A stretch of 64,000 nt of DNA. Origin: Pinus tabuliformis (taxonomy: Eukaryota; Streptophyta; Pinopsida; Pinales; Pinaceae). Both the position numbers and the translations under genes were made by a program. Positions within the stretch are counted from its first letter, which is position 1; each line of letters opens with the position of its first letter. Below the pieces are notes generated by a model. It was not told the DNA's origin. It made no database searches and saw nothing but the letters and a program-made list of their open reading frames with translations. This document shows positions 24,390-34,860 of the stretch, piece after piece. The DNA lies in NCBI GenBank assembly GCA_031772625.1, contig CM062808.1, positions 471,135,655 to 471,199,654 on the forward strand. Reading direction: 5' to 3'.

Positions 24390-25878
24390 TCAATGTGGAG
24401 TCCTCTTTAAGCTGTTTTCAGACTCTCAAAATATGAAATGATTTTCGAGTGCTTGTCCTTTTCATCACGTTAATGGATTGGAAATGACATCTACTCAGTA
24501 TAAGTTTAACCCTTTTCTGAACTGAGATAGACTACTTACAAAAAAGGAATACGTTGATCGAACATGATCAATAGGTTCTCTCTTGTATTATCTTCTGCTT
24601 TTTTGGACTTGAGAGACAAAATTATGAAAAATAACTTGTGGAGTTTTCTTTTTGTCCCTTTTCAAACTCTCTAAACATGAAAAGGACTAAGTTATTATTG
24701 TCGTTAGACTCATTAAAACATCAAATAGCAACAAACTTGTCCATCATGACAAGACCGAGTTTCACCTTCGCTAGACTCGTTAAAACATCACATAGTGATG
24801 GATTCACCCGAAGGGTGGAATTATACAACAAGCATATGTTATCCTCCTCAAGCTTTATAAAAATAAATAGTTACTGGTCAAAAATGACTGGGGAAAATGG
24901 GGAAAGGGGTAAACCACTTTATGGCAGTAGGTAGCTCTTGAACATGACACTTTCACTTCATCACTGTGACTATTTGGGTTGGGTTATCTGCTTTATGGAC
25001 ATAATACCTTGGTCTATTATACCATCCATTACTTTGGTTTTGGGTCAATGCTGCCAATCCATTCAGTGTTGCCGACATGTTCAAGAGAAATCACTCAGTT
25101 AAAATTCATCCTTTGAAATACTTGTAAACCTTCATTTTCATGATCGCCATTCTTGAACCTTGTGTCATTAATCATATTCCGTCTCCAAAATCACTACACT
25201 CATTTCGTGTCATTGATGTGGGATACATCAAGGCCCTCCTGCGTTGAGTCGCTTATTTTCGACATCAACACATTATCCAAGAAGTTGACTTAGAAACACC
25301 CCTTTAGTACCTTGAGACTTGCATACATCAATGGCAAGTTTCTTGCTTCCGGCGATAGGTTGACATCATTGGCCTTCAGCCGAAAGACTTTGTATGGTTT
25401 TCGACATCAAAACATCCATTTAATCCATGCAGAATGTACTGCAGTACCTCGAGGATCAATATCATTATCAGTGATTTCTCTCGCTTCTGTTAATGACTTA
25501 CATCATTAGATGGTAATCAGACGTTGTCTTCCCATGTTCGACTTCAAATCACATATTCACATGGTTATACTTTTACTTGAGTGAACGATTGAACAATATA
25601 GAAGACCCTGGATCCAGTTTCATCCATCTGGATTGCGATTTTAGGAAAGTACCAAATCATCCGTACAATAGCTTTACATTGATGGTCATCCTATCATGGG
25701 TCTATATCTGTAGATGACTATCTATCTACTTGTAATGAAAGTTTATATGTTGAGCATGGGTATGCCTTCCCTCAGCAATTCATGGGAAAAAATCAAAATA
25801 TCATGATTTATGTATTGTAATCGATGCCGATCACCATCCACTTCGGGACCTCCTCATCACATCGTAAAGCATATCACT
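24390..25878 (+). other. 3' non-coding tail of element C, homologous to element A
   Basis: Aligns by eye with 8745-10380 of element A, including CCTTTTC/GAAAAGG (24657-24663 with 24679-24685), GAGTTT/AAACTC (24641-24646 with 24664-24669) and GTTATCCTCCTCAAGCTT. The last 100 bases before LTR2 are rearranged: no polypurine tract is present there, and a 42-base segment (25681-25722) has an inverted copy at 26967-27008. Confidence 0.7.
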
Positions 25879-26914
25879 TGACATTATTATTTGGGCACAT
25901 CAGTCCTATCATTCAGATCAATACCATTAGGGCTTATCAAACCCTAATTCAATTGCTACATGCCCTAGACAAGTCATCACTTTGAATGCCTCCTTCCCTG
26001 AGAGTTTCTTGGCCTAAAGCCCTCCCGAATTGCCTCCTTTAGGGACCAATGCAGCCTTGGTCAGGGGGAAGTGAGCTTCAATGTGGGTAGGCCCATGTCA
26101 GGGTGCTTTCCAGAGCACTTAGGCCCACTTTGACCTGCATTGGGTGAGTTTGAGCGAAATCATCATAGGGTTCTGGGAATATTCTTATCTTCTGGAGCCA
26201 TCTAGAAGATTCCCACATTTATCATCTCCTATGAGCTCAAAATTGGATAGGGAATGAGTTAAGTAACCTCCTATCCTCTCATCCCTTCCTCCATGGAAAC
26301 TAACTCTAAGTTTGGAAGGCCATTCAATACCCTCATTTATGACCAAACCTCCTCCATTTTCCTATAAATAGAGCACTCATCTAAGTGATCAAGGGTTGGA
26401 TTTGAGAATTTGTAAGGAGATATTGTTGGCGTGAGGATTGAGATTATAAGAAAGTATTGTTATGCTTATGGAGTGCTATTCTATTGATGTGATGTTGGTT
26501 GGAACCCAAGCTGGAAGAGTGACAATGAATCAGACTTCATGGTTGTAATTATTCATTCTACTTAATAAAGTTGTTTACACCTTTTTCCATATGCTTATCT
26601 TGATATATGATGTTTACATGTGTGAATGTATCTAATTCCATTTACTTATAGTCGATAGATCTCTTGCTTTGATTGGTTCTCTGTCTTTTGTTTATGCTTG
26701 CAGGTAATTTTTTAGTGAGTTAAGTTCGAAGAGGGGCGACGAGAGCCATATAAAGGAGACAAAAGGAAAGCGAAAAAACAAGTAGGTCCTTTGTTTCCGT
26801 TGACTTATTTATCGTCTATAGAAAAAGGATAAGTTCTTTAAATCTATTGTTCTAGGTATAACTACCTACCTAGGGAATTAGTATTTATCCGTAGATGCAA
26901 AATTCCTCATAACA
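25879..26914 (+). repeat. LTR2 (middle) of element C
   Basis: About 1036 bases, ends CATAACA. TATA box TATAAATA at 26363-26370. Unlike an ordinary 3' LTR it is followed by a primer binding site. Confidence 0.8.
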
Positions 26915-26917
26915 AAT

Positions 26918-26934
26918 TGGCGACTCCACTAGGG
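26918..26934 (+). other. Second primer binding site in element C
   Basis: TGGCGACTCCACTAGGG follows LTR2 by three bases, the same spacing as after LTR1, and fits tRNA-Arg. It shows that LTR2 once acted as a 5' LTR. Confidence 0.75.
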
Positions 26935-27073
26935 ATTTTACGATATCTAATCAAAGACTTGAATTGGATAGTCGTTTACAGATATAGACCCATGATAAGA
27001 TGACCATTTAGGGAATATGGTTGACTGGAAGCCATATTTATGATATTATCGACTTCATGCTTTAGGGGGCAGC
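26935..27073 (+). other. Residual interior of the second C copy, with polypurine tract
   Basis: Only about 140 bases lie between the second primer site and LTR3. It contains an inverted copy (26967-27008) of 25681-25722 with four mismatches in 42 bases, and the polypurine tract TTTAGGGGGC (27061-27070). Confidence 0.65.
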
Positions 27074-27329
27074 AGTTACAGATCCATTTGGGCACATCAC
27101 TCCCATCATTCAGATCAGTACTATTGGGGCTCATCAAACCCTAATTCAGTTGCCACATGCCCTAGACAAGTCAACACTTTGAATTCCTCCTTCCCTGAGA
27201 GTTTCTTGGCCTAAATCCCTCCAGAAATGCCTCCTTGAGGGACCATTGCAGCCTTGGTCAGGGGTAAGTGCGCTTCAGTGCAGGTAGGCCCATGTCAGGG
27301 TGCTCTATATTGCAAAATTCCTCATAACA
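27074..27329 (+). repeat. LTR3 of element C, internally deleted
   Basis: The first about 232 bases match the start of LTR1 and LTR2, then the sequence jumps at about 27306 to the last 18 bases of the LTR (GCAAAATTCCTCATAACA). About 800 bases are missing. Confidence 0.75.
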
Positions 27330-27334
27330 CTCTT

Positions 27335-28259
27335 CCTGTAGCAGCATGTCTAGTCACAATAGAAATCCTTGATATCTTTTTTTTCCACCCACAAAAAGCA
27401 TGATTGAGCATTGTCTGCAACTAGGAAGGGACACATCATCCTCAAGAGGGAATCCCACTAGTAGCAACATCTTGGACATCAGAGAGGCACCTGCACACAC
27501 ACAACCAATTTATCAATGAAGGTATCATCAAGTTATGAAGAAATGCATAGGAAACAAGTAAAAGAGTCAACTCCCTCTGAGATCATAGTTTTATATGTCC
27601 TAGATCCAACATGCAACCATCTCTAGCAATTCGATCCACATGTAGGCTTAGGTATGGCAACCCTCACCTCTTCCCTATGCATAAAATGACTAAAATCTAT
27701 AATGGTCGAGAGAAGTGTGTTTTAATAGGTTTGAGGTGGCCAGTGAACTTGGCCACCCTCGTCTAGTAAACTTAAGTTTGTGTTAAGCCACCCATGCATC
27801 ATAGAGATTCCAACTCAAAGTGAGGTGGTGTCCTTGAAGAGTGGGGTTATAATCACGAAGAGAGAGAAATTATTACAAGGAATGGGGAGAAAAATCCAAA
27901 AAAGGAAACTCATGTTAATACCATGTCACTAGAGTCCTCCAATATTTTACTCCAAAGAGTATATTATGTTTTGGCCTTAACTTCATTTGTACCATCGCTC
28001 ATTCCAAAAATAAGTAGAGGAAGGATGAGTTATTGTATCATACCACCTAAGGTTCTAGCAAGAAGTTTTGAACCCTATCTAAAAGTGCTACAAGAGGAAG
28101 CTATAGATAGTCCTGTAAGTGTTACAAGAGGGCTAAGAAGGAGATACAAGAGAAATTAGTTAAGTTGAAAAAGGAAACAAATGGGCTCAAAATTGTCTCA
28201 AAACCATCGTGCACACAAAAGATTATTTTGGCAAGAAGTGAGTGATGACCTAATTCCTT
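27335..28259. other. Flank between elements C and D, with a degraded coding relic
   Basis: Mostly non-coding. At 27923-28159 one frame reads ARSFEPYLKVLQEEAIDSP; the neighbouring frame continues as EIQEKLVKLKKETNGLK to about 28248, a lysine-rich likely coiled coil. A one-base shift near 28135 would join them. The function is unknown. The position 5' of D, with the broken ORF 38096-39414 beyond D, suggests one disrupted older element. Confidence 0.35.
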
Positions 28260-28804
28260 GTTTTTGTTGGGTGCAATATAGGGCTTATAAATGTACCAAC
28301 ATTTAATTTGTCAAGGCGAAGCACTGGAAATGCCAGAGAGATTCTGTGGCAACCTGTAAAACAAATTCTAGTCTATCTTGCGCTCGACAATAAATGAAAT
28401 CCTGCACTAAAAGAGAATTCAAGAAACGTCAATCCAAACAATTAAAATCATGCGAGAAATAAAAGGCAATCCTGTACTATTTAACAATGCGAAAGGAAAT
28501 TCTAAGTACGAGCAAACAAAAGGGAAATCAGAATTGGAAACCTAGCAGTGTTGACACAATATCAAAAGACTGTAAATGCTAGAATAAATTCATGAGTAAA
28601 TTAAAAAAAAAAAAACCATTCTGCCTGCACTAATTCTACTGCATCTACCTCTGTGTAAAATTAACCTGAAAGCATTGGAAATATTTACTCTGTAAAAATT
28701 ATGAAAGAAATGGATTCAATATAGATTCTCTCACCTTCCTTGTACCTAGAAATAAACCTTGTAAACTTGTCCAAAACTACAATGGAAAATAAACATTATC
28801 ATTT

Positions 28805-29035
28805 TTAAACATGAGGCAGTTTCATTTTCATAAATGTTGATTTTGCAAGAATCATGACGAAAATATATATGCGATCTCTGGTTCTGAGTAATATATGGTT
28901 TCTTGTAGGCATAGACTGAATGAGTGCGTTAATACCCTGAAACCATAAACACTTAAATTGATCTTCAGGTTCTGGAATATAAATTAAACAAATCTCAATC
29001 AATTCAAAGGATTCAAGTTGCACATTACAACTCAT
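28805..29035 (-). CDS. Hypothetical 76-residue ORF in LTR of element D
   Basis: Open in both LTR copies (28805-29035 and 35422-35652) with only a few differences. It contains SFELI-ICLIYI-EPEDQFK. I recognise no family. Since the two LTRs are identical at insertion, conservation may simply reflect recent origin, so its reality is uncertain; it may also be part of captured host sequence. Confidence 0.2.
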   Translation of the reverse strand: MSCNVQLESFELIEICLIYIPEPEDQFKCLWFQGINALIQSMPTRNHILLRTRDRIYIFVMILAKSTFMKMKLPHV

Positions 29036-29912
29036 AAAGGAAAAGTGTCAATGCATAAGACGATCTTGTACATTCATATATTCTGAAGGGATGCAATCCT
29101 TATTTGATATAAAGAAAGATTTCAGGTGCAAGAACAATTTCTAATGCATAAAACTAAATCAATCTTGCAGTTGAAAGGAAAACATTACAACAAATTAAAT
29201 AACATCAGTTTGGAGGAGCAAAGCCACTAAAGGATATTAAATCCTACAATAAGAATTTCACACAGCAAATAATTTAAATATCATTTAATTTAAAAGACGT
29301 AGAGTGGTGTCAAGCTGGTTTGCTGGCCAACCCAGCCAGCTCACACACATTATTAATGACCTGGTTCACACAAAATTTAAAACCATTAGATGTAATAAAT
29401 AAATAAACAGAGCATGGCCATCGATGCTTAAATTAATTCTTGAAAACACAATCTTTACATCATGAGGCAACACTTAACTCCACCAAATAAGAGGAGCGAT
29501 CCACGGGTTATAACTATATGATGCTACATTAGGACCAACTCTTCCCTTCCACGCATTCCTTCTGTGCCTCTGCGTGTCCCTGTCTCTATGTGTGTATATC
29601 TATCCATCGATCTATTAATCTCTTGCTCCAGGCAGTGTCTTAAACATATATAGGCATCGATTTACAAATTGGGGCTTTTTAGCAACTAATTGAAATACAA
29701 GAGGGGAAGATTGTGAATCTTAACAATTTTCCAGGAATAAAATGAAGTTTATAACTAAATGTCAAAATAGGAATTCTTTTTGGCAAGTCGTTCCTCTTTT
29801 CCTGGAATGATGTTGTGGGTGGAACGACTTCTTCCTCAAGTTTCTAGAAACATTTTCATAGTGCATTTGATTCAGCAGCTTAAGATCTAAAAGTTGTTTT
29901 GTAGTTTATTAT

Positions 29913-30470
29913 TCATGGAACAACTCGCTTGGAAATTAAATGCACACAATCTGTTGCAAGAGCCATCAAACATCTTAGGCGCTCATCTTCACTTGGATGT
30001 GAAGCTTGTGGGTAGTCATCAAGGCCTGAAGAAAGCATCTTTGGGTTTATCTCTCGGCCCGTCACATCTTCCATGCCAAAAATAGCTAATGGGAACCTCC
30101 CTTGCTTGCGTGGTATCATGCATCAATTCTTAGAAAATCCCTTTCGAGAAAGGTAGAACCAAAACTTTCCTCGGGACTTTAGCTCCTAGAATTTTCTCAC
30201 AAGGAATCCATTCATCGAATCCAACAAATTATATCCAAGCATATGTGAAGGTCCCACCGCCATATTAAAAATTGATGAAAGCCTTCATCCCATAGAAAAC
30301 CTCGTGGAAAGAAGGAAAGGCTAGGAGCAACTATATACAGAGATGATGGCTAGTATAACACAAAATTATTGTTAACTCCATCTTCGGACTCCTTTGGAAT
30401 GGAAATCCATGGTTGGCCAAAATAATATACAATTCCTTCATGCAATTTCCAATTCACATTCTGCACATAG
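29913..30470 (-). pseudogene. Captured fragment of mannosyl-oligosaccharide glucosidase (glucosidase I), left LTR
   Basis: Glucosidase I (GH63, endoplasmic reticulum) removes the outermost glucose from N-glycan precursors. On the minus strand, in protein order, I see GIVYYFGQPWISIPKE (near 30430), then a [32 protein letters not shown] (about 30240-30310), IPCEKILGAK, and REINPK plus [17 protein letters not shown] (about 29960-30060). These match the conserved order of the family's catalytic domain, with about 50 residues missing between ILGAK and the last block, and with frame changes and stops. The host gene is multi-exon, while the pieces here run together without introns, pointing to capture of cDNA-like sequence. 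It is not functional. Confidence 0.82.
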
Positions 30471-31235
30471 GTGGAAGCACTTCCCATTGCATCATTGCTA
30501 GTCCAGAACAACAAACGAGGCCGACAGCTATGACCATGTTGGTCAAGGCAGAAATAACCTAGATGTCTGCTGATATGATTTGCAATTTCTTCCATGCTTG
30601 GAATGTGAGGAGAGTGAATTTCATCGACACCAGAACCGATTCCAACACTATATTTCAATGGCGATGTCATCGACATCCATATCACTAATGGAAGAAATAA
30701 TATCGTTGAAGTTCGAATAACACATGTGGGTATGGAACTGAGTGGAATTTTACACACGACAATCAATGATGCAAAGTTTGTGTTCAACCAAGTCAGGTAA
30801 TAAGCATTTTCAACCTTTCTTAGAGGAAACCCTCTTCTAAGAGCTACCTCATCAATTTGAATCACCTACATTACACTTGCTTCAAAATATTCCATGTTCT
30901 GAAATAAGGTGTTGTAGAGGGATAACATGTAGTCCATAAACTGTTCAGAGTGCAAGAAGCCATAAAATCATGCCTCAACTAAACATGCCTGCACTTGAAC
31001 ATGCATGCATTGGTGCAGGAATCCATTGCATGGTATAGGCAGGTAAATGCAGGTCCATAGCCTGTATAAAAGCATGATCAAATTAATTTTAAACCTGCAA
31101 CAGAAAATCCTTTATTAATAATGTTTTAATCATGATAAAACAAGGGAAGTAACGAAAATTTTCGAAAATAATCATTTAGCCAAACAACAGCATGAGAGAT
31201 TCTGAGTAAGAATATGACAAAACGGAGGCCCAACA

Positions 31236-32995
31236 TCCTCGCATGTAGACCATTTTGCATGTCCTCATGCAAGGAAATCTGGTACTATCACTCCCTTGCA
31301 AAAAAACAAACTTAGAAACATTTGTAGGCATTCAAAACGATGTTCCTAAAATTATGTGAGATCACATTTTCTGCACTGAAAGACTTGTTCTAAAAACAAA
31401 GTGTCTGTTGGATTCTTTATTTGATTAGACTGATTTCAAGAAAATATAAAACAAAAGTTTCCATTGAAATACTAAGTTGCAAGGATGGTGTTATTACTCA
31501 AATAAAATAACCAGCGTTTAAAATTTCCAAAAATATCTCAGAGTCATCCATGATCAGAAGTTACACTTTAATATCTTCATTGTAAATATGAGCAACATGA
31601 TTTAAAAGCCATGGTGTTAAAATTAAACATAGTAATGCCTTCCCACAGTGACCATTTTACCATTATCCATGTATAGTTGAAGCTCCTCTTGTCTGTGCGC
31701 AGTGAATTACCTGCACTAAGGGTCCCACATCCATAAAAATCATTAAAAAAGATAGAACTCCAAGTTATAAAAACAGAAGGATTTTAAAGCCATTCTCAAA
31801 GAGATTCATAATGAGTTCAAGGAAAGCAAAAACAACTAAGTAAATTATAGTGTAGAGTTAAGTTCAATACCACAGACATGGCACTGCTGCCAACAGGCAT
31901 CTATAGCCTCGATAGGGATACATTCTAACCTCATGAAATGCTTGTGTCCCACCTATTAGATATAGACCCAGAGTTATTTAAGAGAATTTACTTTTTTATC
32001 TTTTTAGAGGTTAATTGAAGGCCAATGTTCTGACTTGGTAACTAGCTAACGATAGTTCCATTCGTAGGAACTAACAAGAATGAACAAGCTGGCTCACAAT
32101 GAGACCTCTTGTCTTCCATCTTCTTCAACTGAAAGACATTACCCTAGCTTGGTGACTAGTGTGGTAATGTCATTCTCCTTAGGACTCATGATCATAGTAG
32201 GTCGGTTCATAATGAGACCTCCTATCCCTCAACTAATTCGTTTATGTTTGAAGCAAAACTCTAATTATGATTAACCTTAGATAGGTTAATTAATAGGTGG
32301 AGAAGCAAATCTACTCCTTAAGAGTGCAGGATGGTGTGAAATGTTTTTAATTAATACTCTTTACTGGTTGGTCGTGCTACCCTAAAGACTTATTTAAAAA
32401 ATATCTGAGATAACGACTAAAATGATTCCTTGAGTTGTTCATGGCATGGTTCTTTATGAAAGCTTATTAGAGTTTTGTAGGCATGGTCCACCATAGGAGG
32501 TTCCTCACCAGTCCCTTCGAAGGGGGACTTGAAAAGGTTTTCTGGATTATAGTTTGTTTGAGTAGGAGAGAAATATTATATGTAACTTATAACAATACCC
32601 TTCACTAACATATTGATCAACAAATAAAGTCATTTTAAAATATGAGGCATTAAGTGTGAAGTTCTTCTAACAAGTGTTACCATGAGAGTGTATAATAAAA
32701 ATTTCAAAAGTTGTGCTTTTTAGGGAATCACAAGTTCAAGAGTGTTATTATACATCTTTATTCATTATTCTCATATTACCCTACCATGTTTTTAAAGAAA
32801 GAAATATTACATTTAAGTGTAGGCATAATTCCAATGAAGCCATGTGCGTAACACAATGTTGATTATAATCACACTTAATTTTAAAGAATAGACTTCAAGA
32901 CATACCAAAGCATGAGAAACCAATTGGTTCAATTGACATGGTAACAAAAGTTTTTGAATGATGAGGAAATAAGGTGGCTTGATCACTGCTCGAAA
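31236..32995 (-). other. 3' part of element D interior, no gene seen
   Basis: AT-rich, with no supported ORF. The short plus-strand ORF at 32080-32274 has no recognisable content. The expected polypurine tract next to 31235 is weak and I cannot define it. Confidence 0.5.
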
Positions 32996-34330
32996 CTAGG
33001 ATTCAATGGAATCCACATATGTATGATTCTTCAACTGATGCAAGTTGTCCACAGTTTGATAGTCACTCTCCTGGAAGCACAAAGAATCTAGTGAAAGAAA
33101 AAAGATAAATCCCTCAAGTTCAGGCTCAAATTTTTGATTTCCAAACTGACAAGAATGGTTGAGAGAGATTCTACGGTTTTGAGCTTCAACAACATTTTGA
33201 GAACAAGTTCCAATGAAAGATTGCTCCTCTAGTGGTCTTTGAATTATATCTTCCTTGGGTAAATGTTCAGTAGTAATGGGGGAGGTTTCCAAATTCATTC
33301 CCTTTCCCAACATGGAAGATGTGACATTTTGTTCGATAGTGGAAATAATAGGTGTTTCAAACTATTCTGCAACCTGATGGTTTAAATTAGGGTTTAGAAG
33401 ATGGTTTGGGCTAGGGTTTTGGTTAAGGTTTGGACTAAGCTTTCGATTTGGATTGGGGTTAGGCTTTGAACTAGGGTTAGATCTAGGGCATGGACAAGGG
33501 TTAGGGTTAGGACTAGGGTATAGATTAGGGTTATGGTATGGATTAGGGTTAGGTCTAGGGTATGGATAAGGGTATGGACTAGGGTTAGGGTATGGATAAG
33601 GGTATGGACTAGGGTTATGGTATGGATGAGGGTATGGACTAGGGTTAGGGCAAGGATTAGGGTAAGGTTTCACATGCAGCTAGGACCATGGAGGAGGATG
33701 ACTTGATGGTGCATTGGAAAGAAATTGCGGTTGTTGTTGGTGCTCAAGTGATTGAATTTGCATGGGATATTTCCATAGAGATAAGGATCTGAATCATTCT
33801 TGAGGCCATGGAGATATTTGGCTCGAGGATGAGGTCCAAGGAGAGGGCCACTACGGCCATGAAGCAAGGTGTTAAATTGGAGGAGGATTAGAAGTCTTCC
33901 ATGAAACTGCAGGATTATGAACATGTTGAGGAACCTGCTTAGGATGATAAAAATTATTCCAAGTATCAAATGGTGATGGGTTTTGAGTTATACGTGGTAG
34001 TAAATTTGATTCCTTACTTGATTTCCTGAGTGCCTTTAGTAATCCTGGTAGTGTTGGGCAATGTTTTGTTAGGTGATCCTCTTAAAAAATTTTACAAACG
34101 TTCAGGCTACTGATTGGACACTTTTCAAGGAAGTGTCTCTTTCTGCAGTCGATGCAAAAGATAAGCAATGGTTTGTCATCCTTCATCTGCTCTTCCTGCC
34201 AATCATCCAATTTTCAAAGATTTAATAATATCATTCTTATGTTCAATAAAAATATTAAAATTTTCAATTGTTAATTCTTCATTGGATGAATTGTATGTCT
34301 CTGTAGCAACATAAAAATTCCTCATTAGGT
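32996..34330 (-). pseudogene. Element D gag remnant with double zinc knuckle
   Basis: Minus strand. After YNSSNEELTIENFN (about 34230-34320) and a frameshift comes a double zinc knuckle (about 34065-34190): CIDCRKRHFLEKC, then a broken second knuckle CKI...EDHLTKHC with a stop in it. A Q/P-rich stretch and a long run of PNP/PYP repeats (33673-33362) follow, then after a TAG at 33362 the same frame continues to 32996 (105 residues with EDIIQRPLEEQS). The spacing of the two knuckles is like element B (13890-13990). The capsid core is absent, its place being taken by the AT/GT microsatellite. Confidence 0.65.
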
Positions 34331-34397
34331 GATTCCTCAAAATACCATCTTCCTGTTTATAACAAGCCAACTGGTACATTCGTTAGCACATGAATGG

Positions 34398-34688
<291 letters not shown>

Positions 34689-34840
34689 GGTGGGTAGTTC
34701 TTACAACATTAGAGAAAATAAGAAAACTTAAAGCAACAGTGTAGGAAAGAAATAAATTCAAAGAACATAAAATTGCAAGAGAAAATAGGTGAAGGAAAAA
34801 AAAATGCATCAGGTCACCAAGGTCAATCCCCTAAGCACCT

Positions 34841-34857
34841 CCCTGGAAACGACGCCA
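34841..34857 (-). other. Primer binding site of element D
   Basis: The minus strand reads TGGCGTCGTTTCCAGGG three bases after the LTR end, a variant of the tRNA-Asp complement. It gives the element's orientation and links D to Athila-like elements. Confidence 0.65.
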
Positions 34858-34860
34858 AAA

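Larger units (their letters stand above)
19185..27329 (+). mobile_element. Element C: non-autonomous Tat-like retrotransposon with three LTRs
   Basis: Order: LTR1 (19185-20188), primer site, leader, gag linker and zinc knuckle, protease, hairpin tandem arrays, conserved 3' tail, LTR2 (25879-26914), a second primer site, a 140-base remnant, polypurine tract, and LTR3 (27074-27329, internally deleted). There is no capsid core, RT, RNase H or integrase. Flanks are CTCCT (19180-19184) and CTCTT (27330-27334), a target duplication with one mismatch. Protease and 3' tail match element A, so A-type proteins probably mobilised it. The middle LTR with a primer site implies a tandem (LTR-sharing) copy, most of whose second interior was lost. 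Confidence 0.8.
28265..31235 (-). repeat. 3' LTR of element D (left)
   Basis: Bounded by TGTTGGG and CCCAACA. Pairs with 34861-37850. It includes a short conserved ORF and a glucosidase I fragment, both on the minus strand. Confidence 0.88.

Noticed and set aside
20192-26934. tRNA genes at the tRNA-like words
   Set aside because: Only the 3'-end complement is present (17-18 bases), right after LTRs, so they are primer binding sites.
29894-30085. Plus-strand ORF, with a copy at 36512-36703
   Set aside because: It lies opposite the glucosidase I fragment, whose minus-strand translation matches a known family.
33430-33673. Telomere-like repeats (many TAGGG and TTAGGG words on the plus strand)
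   Set aside because: Spacing is irregular and the words are the complement of a minus-strand frame encoding PNP/PYP repeats in the gag-like protein of element D. It is neither the plant TTTAGGG array nor a telomere.
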